Shown one piece after another: positions 50,201-57,391 of a stretch of 64,000 nt of DNA. A program made the position numbers and the translations under genes. Source of the DNA: Deltaproteobacteria bacterium. Lineage in GTDB: Bacteria > Myxococcota_A > UBA9160 > UBA4427. The stretch is from positions 248,001 through 312,000 of the forward strand of contig JAJDAN010000032.1 in the NCBI GenBank assembly GCA_029261855.1. The letters are read 5' to 3'. Within the stretch, counting starts at the first letter, position 1; each line of letters begins with the position of its first letter. The notes under the pieces were generated by a model. It worked only from the letters and a program-made list of their open reading frames with translations. It was not told where the DNA came from and ran no database searches.

Positions 50201-50506
50201 GGCTTTTCTCCGGTTGCACCCACTCGAAGGCCCCCCTTTCGAAGGAGGCGGCCGGGTGCGGCTGGGGCACTTAGCAGTTCGGGCGGGCGCCCTCGGCTCG
50301 TCGTGTGAGCCGTTAGCCCTCTCGCCCAGACCGAAACGCGTCACGAGGATGAGAGGACAGGACCTGCAAGTGCCGGAAATCGTCCCTGTCGAGCCATCCA
50401 GGGTAGGGAGGCGCCCGGCCAAGGTCAAACCAAGCGGTGAAGGTTGCAAACCATGCGCTGTCGGCCCGGTTGCAGGGCCGCAAGATCAGGGTGGTAGGAT
50501 GCCGTC
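50201..50506. other. Divergent intergenic region with leader hairpins
   Basis: Between metB (minus) and the LOG gene (plus), with no coding sequence. Hairpins: CGGCTC-gtcgtgt-GAGCCG at 50294-50312 and CGGCCC-ggttgca-GGGCCG at 50462-50480. GGTTGCA occurs twice, at 50442-50448 and in the loop at 50468-50474. These would sit in a metB leader RNA. The core sequences of SAM-I, SAM-II and SAH riboswitches were not found. Confidence 0.45.
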
Positions 50507-51097
50507 ATGAGCGAAACGGCGACCCGGGTCCTGGTTTTCTGCGCGTCCAGTGAGAGCTGCGACGGGCGCTACCACGACGCTGGCACCCGCCTGGGCGAGG
50601 TGCTGGCGCGAGCCGGCATGACCGTGATCTACGGCGGTGGCGCTCTCGGCACCATGGGCCGTCTCTCCAAGGGCGCCCTGGCCGCGGGCGGCCAGGTGCG
50701 GGGCATCCAGCCGCGCTTCATGAACGAGCTGGGCTGGGCCCAGGAAGGCCTGCACGACCTCGAGCTCGTCGAGGACATGCAGGAACGCATGCGACGCATG
50801 CTGGCGGTGGCCGACGCCATCGTCGCCTTGCCCGGTGGGTCCGGCACCCTGGAAGAACTGCTCGACGCCATCACCGCCAAACGCCTGGGCGAGATCGTCG
50901 TGCCCATCATCATCGTCAACCAGGACGGCTTCTTCGACCCGCTGATCGAGCAGCTGGCCCGCTGCGTGGACGAGCGCTTCATGGACGAGCGACACCGCGC
51001 CATGTGGCAAGTGGTCGCGAAGCCCGACGAAGTGCCGGACGCGCTGCGTGCCGCGCCCGCCTGGTCGAAGGACGCCGTCGCGTTCGCCAGTGTCTGA
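50507..51097 (+). CDS. LOG-family (TIGR00730) nucleotide-binding protein
   Basis: Rossmann-fold protein of 196 residues. The PGGxGTxxE motif appears as LPGGSGTLEELLDAITAKRLG, with VFCASSESCDGRYHDAG and VIYGGGALGTMG upstream. Family members hydrolyse nucleoside monophosphates, including cytokinin riboside phosphate, or act in pyrimidine-nucleotide turnover. Followed closely by aat. Confidence 0.9.
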   Translation: MSETATRVLVFCASSESCDGRYHDAGTRLGEVLARAGMTVIYGGGALGTMGRLSKGALAAGGQVRGIQPRFMNELGWAQEGLHDLELVEDMQERMRRMLAVADAIVALPGGSGTLEELLDAITAKRLGEIVVPIIIVNQDGFFDPLIEQLARCVDERFMDERHRAMWQVVAKPDEVPDALRAAPAWSKDAVAFASV

Positions 51098-51116
51098 TCC
51101 GGAAGCTCGGCGAGAA

Positions 51117-51839
51117 ATGCGCTCGATGGACCCGGCCGATCTGCAGCGCATCGTGGCCGCGGTGCCGTTTCCCAGCCCGGCCGACGCCGACGAGCACGGG
51201 TTGCTGGCCTACGGCGGCGATCTGCTGCCCCAGCGCCTGATCGCCGCCTACGCCCAGGGCATCTTCCCGTGGTACGAAGAGGACCCGATCTTGTGGTTCT
51301 CGCCGGACCCGCGCGCCTTGCTGCTGCCCGGCGAGCTGGCCGTGAACCGCACCCTCGCCAAGAACCTGCGCCGGGGCCGCTACGAGGTGCGGGTCGACAG
51401 CGCGTTCGAGCAGGTGATCGCGCATTGCCGCGCCGCGCCGCGCAAGGGACAGGACGGCACCTGGATCACCGACGACCTGATGGCCGCGTTCATCCAGCTG
51501 CACGAGCTGGGATTCGCTCACAGCTTCGAGGCGTGGAAGGACGACGCGCTCGTGGGTGGCGTCTACGGCATGTCGCTCGGGGCAGCGTTCTTCGGCGAGT
51601 CCATGTTCGCGACCGAGAGCGACGCGTCGAAGGTGGCGCTCGTCGCGCTCGTGCGGCAGATCGACGCCTGGGGGTTCCACTTCCTCGACTGCCAGGTGCA
51701 CAACGACCACACGGGCTCGCTCGGTGCGGTCGAGTGGCCGCGGGAGGACTTCCTCGAAGCCCTGGGTCGCGCCCTCGAGGTGCCCACCCGGCGCGGGCGT
51801 TGGCCGCTGCTGCAAGGCGCCGCGGGCGTCAGTCCCTGA
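51117..51839 (+). CDS. aat: Leucyl/phenylalanyl-tRNA--protein transferase
   Basis: Adds Leu or Phe to N-terminal Lys/Arg of proteins, marking them for ClpAP. The family core is GLLAYGGDLLPQRLIAAYAQGIFPWY, ILWFSPDPRALL, then TWITDDLMAAFIQLHELGFAHSFEAW and FFGESMFATESDASKVAL, all intact. About 240 residues. ATG 51117 is chosen; GTG 51090 inside the LOG gene or ATG 51126 are possible. Convergent with the acetyltransferase gene, overlapping its end by 11 bases. Confidence 0.94.
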   Translation: MRSMDPADLQRIVAAVPFPSPADADEHGLLAYGGDLLPQRLIAAYAQGIFPWYEEDPILWFSPDPRALLLPGELAVNRTLAKNLRRGRYEVRVDSAFEQVIAHCRAAPRKGQDGTWITDDLMAAFIQLHELGFAHSFEAWKDDALVGGVYGMSLGAAFFGESMFATESDASKVALVALVRQIDAWGFHFLDCQVHNDHTGSLGAVEWPREDFLEALGRALEVPTRRGRWPLLQGAAGVSP

Positions 51840-52344
51840 GGCGCTTCTCGAACCACTGCACGTCCCAGTAGCGGTCCTGCTTCCAGCCGACCTCGCGGTA
51901 CACGCCGACGCTGCGGAAGCCGAAGCGTTCGTGCAGCGCCAGGCTCGCCGGGTTGGGCAGGGTCACACCGCCGACGGCCATGTGGACGTCGGTCTCGGCG
52001 AGGCCGTCGAAGAGCTTCCGGTAGAGCTGGGCGCCGAGACCTCTTCCGGTCATGCGCGGGTCGAGGTAGATGCTCGTTTCGATGGTGGAGTCGTAAGCGG
52101 CCTTGGGGCGGAACTGCAGGCTGCACGCCCAGCCCACGGCCTGGCCGTCGACTTCGGCCACGTAGCAGCGGTGCCGACCCTTCGGGTCGAATCCGTCGTA
52201 CCACTTGTTGCGGCGCTGCTCGACGCTGTACGGCTCGATGTCGAAGGTGATCGACGTCTCGGCCACGTAGTAGTTGTAGATGCGAGTCAGCTCGGGCAGG
52301 TCGCCTTCTTCGATGCCGCGAAGTCGCGTCGTCATGGCGTTCAA
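51829..52344 (-). CDS. GNAT N-acetyltransferase (phosphinothricin acetyltransferase-like)
   Basis: Acetyl-CoA-dependent transferase of 171 residues: DLPELTRIYNYYVAETSITFD is the N-terminal pattern of the PAT/MnaT group, acetyl-CoA loop LDPRMTGRGLGAQLYRKL, and PNPASLALHERFGFRSVG. The methionine-sulfone/phosphinothricin-type substrate is only suggested by family. ATG 52335 (MTTRLRG) is a possible shorter start. Confidence 0.88.
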   Translation of the reverse strand: MNAMTTRLRGIEEGDLPELTRIYNYYVAETSITFDIEPYSVEQRRNKWYDGFDPKGRHRCYVAEVDGQAVGWACSLQFRPKAAYDSTIETSIYLDPRMTGRGLGAQLYRKLFDGLAETDVHMAVGGVTLPNPASLALHERFGFRSVGVYREVGWKQDRYWDVQWFEKRLRD

Positions 52345-52358
52345 GTTAGCGTCGGGCT

Positions 52359-52742
52359 GTGTCCGACACCGTGACTCATACAGGGGGTTGCCACTGCGGA
52401 GCCGTGCGTTTCGAGGTCGAAGCGCCCGCCGAGATCGTCGTTCTCGCCTGCAACTGTTCGATGTGTGCCCGGTTGGGCGGATTCCTGCACCTGGTCGTGG
52501 ACCGTGACCGCTTCCGGCTGCTTCAGGGCGAGGACGCGATCACCACCTATACGTTCAATACCGGAGTGGCGAAGCACACCTTCTGCAAGGTGTGTGGCAT
52601 CAAGCCCTTCTATACGCCGCGCTCGCATCCGGACGGGGTCAGTGTCAGCGCTCGTTGTCTCGACCCGGGCACGGTCGCGGAGATGCGGGTCGAGGTCTTC
52701 GACGGCGAACACTGGGAAGAGCACATCGATTCGATCCGCTAG
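52359..52742 (+). CDS. GFA/CENP-V-family zinc-binding protein
   Basis: A 127-residue single-domain protein with the GFA zinc sites: GGCHCGAVRFEV, CNCSMCARLGG and HTFCKVCGIKPFY. Members include glutathione-dependent formaldehyde-activating enzyme, but most are uncharacterised and do not use formaldehyde. GTG 52359 is the only start giving the first CxC motif. It is divergent from the acetyltransferase, with 14 bases between starts. Confidence 0.9.
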   Translation: MSDTVTHTGGCHCGAVRFEVEAPAEIVVLACNCSMCARLGGFLHLVVDRDRFRLLQGEDAITTYTFNTGVAKHTFCKVCGIKPFYTPRSHPDGVSVSARCLDPGTVAEMRVEVFDGEHWEEHIDSIR

Positions 52743-52775
52743 CGGCCGAAACCGCAGCAAGCCGCGCTCTGGGAG

Positions 52776-53753
52776 TCAGTCGACGGGGGTGAGGGGGGAG
52801 CGGCTCTTGACCAGCTCGAGGGGTTTGCCGGCGGGGATCGGCACCCAGCCGACCGAGAAGCCGGCCTCTTCGGCGATGCGCCGCGCCTCGAGGTAGACCT
52901 CGAAGCTGTCGCCCCAGACGTAGAAGTAGATGAAGTGCTTCTGGGGGTCGATCTCGGCGAGACGCGCGCGAAGTGCGGCGCGGGGCGACTGCAGTTCCTC
53001 GGGGGTCTCGCCGATGTCGAGGCGCCGCCAGTCCAGGCGGTGGACGAGCCCGTCGGCGCTCTCGGACACCCGCCAACGCAAGAGCTCGTTGCCCACGTCG
53101 TACGATGAGAAGTAGCGGTCGAGGGGGCGCGGCGCGCTGCGAACCACCGTGTCGAGCTCGCGGCTCAGCTCTGCGAAGCGCGGGTCGAAGGCGCGGCCGT
53201 AGCGGCTGAACCAGACGAGCTGCTGCGCGGCCAGGGGCGCGGGGCGCGGGTCGGGTAGGCGCACGGCGATGCTCTCCTGCTCGGCGCGAGCTTCGCTCTC
53301 GGCCAGCAGGATCCGCAGGTTCACCAACTTCTGCTGGCCGTCGTCGAGTGAGGCCTCGAGGTCGCGTAGCTGCATGCGCTGGCGGGCGACGTCGGCCGCG
53401 ACCGATGCGGTGCTCGACGCGCTCGCGGTCGTGATCGACAAGGCGCGCAATTCGCGCAGGTGTTCGCGCAGGCGTGCCAACTCGAGGCTGCGCTCGAGAT
53501 CCACGCCCGCGGCGGCGGCCAGGCGGCTGTCGGCTTCGCTTCGCTCGGCGCGCAGCTGCACGGCCTCGTCGCTTTCCCAGATCTGGATCCGCTTCATGGC
53601 GTCGTTCACGGTCAGCTGGATCACCGCCATCAACACCACGAGGATGCCCACCACGTTGGCCATGGTGTCGAGCAGGGAGTCGACGTTCTGGCCGGTCGCA
53701 CCCGCCGAACCTCTCCCGCCGCCGCGAGCGCCTATGGGGACGCGCCTTCTCAC
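52776..53753 (-). CDS. TolR/ExbD-like single-pass coiled-coil protein C (novel stator system)
   Basis: A 325-residue inner-membrane protein. Basic/glycine N-terminus, then DSLLDTMANVVGILVVLMAV (helix at about 30-49) with two aspartates (26, 29) at its edge, like the proton-site aspartate of TolR/ExbD/MotB. A coiled coil spans about 65-150; a C-terminal alpha/beta end reads HFIYFYVWGDSFEVYLEARR and WVPIPAGKPLEL, similar in pattern to the end of the preceding protein B. No OmpA-type peptidoglycan domain. GTG 53753 overlaps the stop of gene B. Function unknown; see the neighbouring TolQ-like gene. Confidence 0.7.
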   Translation of the reverse strand: MRRRVPIGARGGGRGSAGATGQNVDSLLDTMANVVGILVVLMAVIQLTVNDAMKRIQIWESDEAVQLRAERSEADSRLAAAAGVDLERSLELARLREHLRELRALSITTASASSTASVAADVARQRMQLRDLEASLDDGQQKLVNLRILLAESEARAEQESIAVRLPDPRPAPLAAQQLVWFSRYGRAFDPRFAELSRELDTVVRSAPRPLDRYFSSYDVGNELLRWRVSESADGLVHRLDWRRLDIGETPEELQSPRAALRARLAEIDPQKHFIYFYVWGDSFEVYLEARRIAEEAGFSVGWVPIPAGKPLELVKSRSPLTPVD

Positions 53754-54508
53754 AGCAGGAACTCCAGGGTGCCCTGGCTCGGCAGCGGAAGCTTCGCGTG
53801 GCGGACATAGAGTCGCTCGCTGCGTCTGACCGCCCACATGTAGGTGTCGACGCCGTCCGGGCGGATCAGGTAGACGACGGTGCCGTCGCGGACGGTGCGC
53901 ACCTGCTGCAGGAAGGCGGTGAAGCGCGCGACGTCATCCAGGTCTCCCCGGGCCAGGTAGTAGGAATCCTGCAGGTCCTCGCGCCAGACGCGAACGCCTT
54001 CGGGCCGGCACTCGACGAAGAAGGGCTGCAGCGGGCGCGAGCTGCCGTGGGGCAGGATGCGTATCGGGCGGCTCTCGTCGTCGGGCCGGTCCCGCACCAG
54101 GCGTGCCTCCACGCCGAGGATCGAGCCGCTGACCTGGTCGCGTTCGGCTTCGAGCTGTGCGATGCGCCGCGCCAGCTGCGAAGCGCTGCGACGGGTGTCG
54201 ACGGCGCGCCTGCGTTCGGGCTCGCTCTGGTCGGGCGCGACGCCGAGGGCGCGCAGCGCCGCCTGGGCGGCGACGAGCTCTTCTCCGAGATTCTCCGTGT
54301 CTTCGAGGCTCGCCTCCGCTGCCCGCAGCTCGGCGCGTTCGGCCTCGAGCCGCGCGAGCTGCGCGGGATCGACGTCCCCTTCGAGCAGGCTCTCGGCAAC
54401 CTGGCTGAGGGCAAGCGCGGCGATCAGCAGGGTGAGGGTGCCGATCACGCAGGCCAGGACGCTGAGGAACGGAAACAGCGAAGAGTCGGAATCGCGCCGA
54501 CGGCTCAT
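53750..54508 (-). CDS. TolR/ExbD-like single-pass coiled-coil protein B (novel stator system)
   Basis: A 252-residue protein: cytoplasmic RRRDSDSS, one helix (LFPFLSVLACVIGTLTLLIA, about 11-35) without an internal aspartate, a coiled coil of about 100 residues rich in Glu/Ala/Arg (ARLEAERAELRAAEASL onward), and a C-terminal domain ending TVVYLIRPDGVDTYMWAVRR then HAKLPLPSQGTLEFL. That ending parallels protein C residue for residue in pattern (Y/D..YL..R...P.P.G..L), suggesting duplication. ATGA overlap with the TolQ-like gene and GTGA overlap with gene C. Confidence 0.7.
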   Translation of the reverse strand: MSRRRDSDSSLFPFLSVLACVIGTLTLLIAALALSQVAESLLEGDVDPAQLARLEAERAELRAAEASLEDTENLGEELVAAQAALRALGVAPDQSEPERRRAVDTRRSASQLARRIAQLEAERDQVSGSILGVEARLVRDRPDDESRPIRILPHGSSRPLQPFFVECRPEGVRVWREDLQDSYYLARGDLDDVARFTAFLQQVRTVRDGTVVYLIRPDGVDTYMWAVRRSERLYVRHAKLPLPSQGTLEFLL

Positions 54509-55653
54509 CTCTTCGCGCCGAGCTTCGCCCCCAGGGCTTCGATGCTGTGGGCGAGCTTCGCGATCTGGTCGTGAAGCGCGCGGGCGGAGGACGCATCGAG
54601 GCCGTTCCCGGGCCCTGCACCCGAGGCGGCATCCTGCAGCCGCCGGCCCAGGTGCTCGTCGCAGTAGGCGTCGACCCGGGTCAGGAAGTCTTCCTCCGCC
54701 TTCTGCAGCGAGCTGGTCGGGAACATGATGAGGATGCTCATGACGAGCGCGAGCAAGGTGGTGTCGAAGGCGACGCCGAGACCCGTGGTCACGGTTCCGA
54801 TCGATTGCTTCATGACTTCGAGGTCGACCGCCTGGGCGACCGAATCGGAGAAGCCCGCGACCGCGGCGCTGATGCCGACCACGGTGCCGATGAAGCCCAG
54901 CAAGGGGATCGCCCAGATGAAGACCCGGATCATCGTGTAGCTCGACTCGACTGCCTGGGCGTCGAGCTGCGACTGACCCACCAGCTGGTCGACGGCGTCC
55001 TGGCTGTCACCGCGCATGCGGAAGCGTTCGAGAGCGCGGTCGATCCGCTCGACGAGGAAGCTGCGCGAGGCGGCGAGTGCAATGCCCCCGGCCGTCGGAA
55101 GCCCGGCCCGCGGCAGCTCGCGCGAAGCGACCTCGTGCAGATGCTGCTGGAAGACTGCGGCGTTCTCCGGCGTGATGCGCGCGTCGATGGCTTCGGGCAG
55201 CAGCTCGAGAGCGAGCGCGCGCCGCTGGGACGACAACAGCCAGGCCTTCACGCCGAGCAGGAGTGCCGCCCAGAAGGACAGCCAGGTGATGACGTACGGC
55301 ACCCAGCCCCGCGACCCGAACAAGTCGCCGAAGTAGCTGCCCGCCAGGGGCTGCACGACGACCAGGTAGAAGAAGACCGTGAGGACGACCGCGCCAGCAC
55401 CGGTGACGCGCATGCCCACGTCCGCCGGCGAGCGGGCGAGTACGGTCTCCGCACCTGCCGTGCGTGCGCCACTGCCTGTCAACGACGGCGGCTTCGGGCT
55501 GGCGAAGGAACGGTCGCAGTGCGCGCAGTCGACGATGGTCCCGGCACCGCCCGGTCCTTGGCGCTTCGGGTTCGATCGCCCGCAGTGGGGGCAGTTGACT
55601 TCTCCGGCGCTGCTGGATGCGTCGCGGGGCAGCGTCGTCGCTCCGTCGGTCAT
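54505..55653 (-). CDS. MotA/TolQ/ExbB-like proton channel protein with N-terminal zinc ribbon
   Basis: A 382-residue inner-membrane protein. Cysteines 21/24 (CPHCGR) and 43/46 (CAHCDR) form a zinc ribbon; helices lie near 81-101, 118-140, 244-268 and 290-311. The last two carry the MotA_ExbB signature, AIPLLGFIGTVVGISAAV and SIGTVTTGLGVAFDTTLLAL. A coiled tail follows. It heads a three-gene unit with two single-pass partners, an arrangement like stator or Tol/Exb motors, but the zinc ribbon, the two dissimilar partners and absence of any TonB, TolA or OmpA module set it apart. Confidence 0.85.
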   Translation of the reverse strand: MTDGATTLPRDASSSAGEVNCPHCGRSNPKRQGPGGAGTIVDCAHCDRSFASPKPPSLTGSGARTAGAETVLARSPADVGMRVTGAGAVVLTVFFYLVVVQPLAGSYFGDLFGSRGWVPYVITWLSFWAALLLGVKAWLLSSQRRALALELLPEAIDARITPENAAVFQQHLHEVASRELPRAGLPTAGGIALAASRSFLVERIDRALERFRMRGDSQDAVDQLVGQSQLDAQAVESSYTMIRVFIWAIPLLGFIGTVVGISAAVAGFSDSVAQAVDLEVMKQSIGTVTTGLGVAFDTTLLALVMSILIMFPTSSLQKAEEDFLTRVDAYCDEHLGRRLQDAASGAGPGNGLDASSARALHDQIAKLAHSIEALGAKLGAKR

Positions 55654-55760
55654 CCGGGGAGTATGTCACAGCCCACTCGGACGCTTGGCCGTCCGGAGCC
55701 GGCCTGCGCGCGCGGCTGCTACCGTGACTGACCCCGCCCGCCTGGCCAGGAGGTTGCAGC

Positions 55761-57083
55761 TTGCTGGATCGCAGTCGCGCGCTCCAGATCCTCGGGCTTT
55801 CCGAGAGCGCCGACGAAGCCGAGATGCGCATTGCGTATCGCGCGCTGCGCGCGCATGTCGAGGTGCGTGCGAACCGCGTCGAGGGCGACGCTCGGGACGC
55901 GCGCCTGGACGAGCTGCGCGACCTCGAGCGCGCCTGGCGGGCCCTGTCCTCGCTGCCGGTTCCGACAGGGGTCATCCAACCCTTGCGCCCTCCACGCGCG
56001 TTCGGACTGACGCCGCGTTGGCTGCTCGCGTGGGCGCTGCTGGCGACGGTGGTCGCAGCGGGGCTCACCGTACAGCTGTTGCAGGGTGCGCTGGGAGCGG
56101 GACCGCGAGTGTTGGTGGAGGGATCCGGAGGTGGAGGCGAGGGCGGTTCCGGCGGCTTTGCGGTCGCGGGTGCGGGCGAGGACGACGCGGACGCCGCCGG
56201 CGGGGCGGCCGACGTCGAAGACGCGGGTCCCCGCGCCCGGCTCGTCGCCCCGGCGAACGTCGAGGGCGCCACCCTGGTCGTGCGCAGCCGCGACGAGAAC
56301 GCCGGGGAAGCGGACGCCGCCGCGATGATCGAGGGGGCCGCGGACGACACAGTCTACTGGCTGGCACCCGGCGACTACAGGCTTGCGGTCCGACACCCCG
56401 ACTGTCGCGACGTCTGGGAAGAACGGCTCTCGCTGGTCGGCAACGAAGACCTGAAGCTCGCACCTGAGGTATGCAAGGAGACCGGCTGGATGGTGGTCCA
56501 GTCGAACGTCGCCCCGGACGCGCTCAGCATCGACGGCCGGGCCGTCGGCTCGACGGGCGAACGCAAACATCCGGTGCCGTCCGGCGAGCACACCGTGCGG
56601 GTGGAGAAGCCGGGCTTCCTGGCCTGGGAGGGCATCGTCGCCGTCGATGCCGGTCAGGTGCTCGGCATCCGACCCCGACTCGAGCCCGCCGAGAAGGCGC
56701 AGGCCGCGAAGCCGCCGGCTCCTCCGCCCGCGACGGGCGCATCCCCCAGACCCGTCCAGGTCGCAGCGGCGCGGCCGAAGTCCACCCAGCGCGACGGGCT
56801 CGACCGTGAGGACACCGAGTGGCACGAGGAGGCCCAGCGTTGGCTGCTGTCTCGCTACGACTTCGACCGGTCCGGCGCGCTCGACTCCCGCGACGAAGTG
56901 GACGCGGTGCCTTGCGAGCATTGGCTGGGGCTCGAGCAGTCGTACGATCAGAGCCGGCTCGGCCTGCCGCTGACCCGCTTCTACGGCTTCGACGGCAGCG
57001 GTTGGAGGTCGGGTGCGCTCGGCGTTTCCGACGACGCGCGCGATCTGGCGTACCAGCGCATGCAGTCCTGCGGCCTCCGCTAG
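55761..57083 (+). CDS. J-like/PEGA/EF-hand membrane protein
   Basis: A 440-residue protein. TTG 55761 is chosen because AGGAGG lies seven bases upstream. Residues 4-64 look like a J-domain (SRALQILGLSESADEAEMRIAYRAL) but lack HPD. A transmembrane helix spans about 87-108, then a glycine-rich segment, a PEGA-like pair (LAPGDYRLAVRHPDC and ALSIDGRAVGSTGERKHPVPSGEHTVRVEKPG), a proline-rich linker and a C-terminal region with an EF-hand-type loop DFDRSGALDSRDE. It ends DLAYQRMQSCGLR. It is divergent from the TolQ-like operon by 107 bases and probably belongs with it. Confidence 0.75.
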   Translation: MLDRSRALQILGLSESADEAEMRIAYRALRAHVEVRANRVEGDARDARLDELRDLERAWRALSSLPVPTGVIQPLRPPRAFGLTPRWLLAWALLATVVAAGLTVQLLQGALGAGPRVLVEGSGGGGEGGSGGFAVAGAGEDDADAAGGAADVEDAGPRARLVAPANVEGATLVVRSRDENAGEADAAAMIEGAADDTVYWLAPGDYRLAVRHPDCRDVWEERLSLVGNEDLKLAPEVCKETGWMVVQSNVAPDALSIDGRAVGSTGERKHPVPSGEHTVRVEKPGFLAWEGIVAVDAGQVLGIRPRLEPAEKAQAAKPPAPPPATGASPRPVQVAAARPKSTQRDGLDREDTEWHEEAQRWLLSRYDFDRSGALDSRDEVDAVPCEHWLGLEQSYDQSRLGLPLTRFYGFDGSGWRSGALGVSDDARDLAYQRMQSCGLR

Positions 57084-57117
57084 AGTCCCGGTTCCAGAAG
57101 CGGCAAGGAGGAAGGTC

Positions 57118-57381
57118 ATGGCGGGCGCAGACGAAGGGGCACAGGCGCGGGTTACGGCGCTGCTGAAGGAGCTGCGTCAGGTGCTCGAGTCGGCGGACGA
57201 TCTCGACGAGACCTCGAAGGAGGCGCTGCGCGACGCCGCCGAACAGATCGAAGAGACCCTCGAAGGCGAGACGACCCTCGACGCCCTGCGCGAGCGCATC
57301 GCGCGCTTCGAAGGCTCGCACCCGACCCTCACCGAAGCCGTGCGCCGCGTCGTGGATCAGCTGGCCGACATGGGGATCTGA
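57118..57381 (+). CDS. DUF4404-family small helical protein
   Basis: An 87-residue helical protein: ALLKELRQVLESADDLDETSKEALRDA and RERIARFEGSHPTLTEAVRRVVDQLADMGI fit DUF4404, of unknown function. AAGGAGGAAGG sits just before ATG 57118. It starts 34 bases after the PEGA gene, same strand. Confidence 0.85.
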   Translation: MAGADEGAQARVTALLKELRQVLESADDLDETSKEALRDAAEQIEETLEGETTLDALRERIARFEGSHPTLTEAVRRVVDQLADMGI

Positions 57382-57391
57382 TCCGCTGGCG

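Noticed and set aside
50201-50506. Possible SAM-II or SAH riboswitch before metB
   Set aside because: Neither conserved core could be found on the minus strand; kept only as a structured leader of unknown type.
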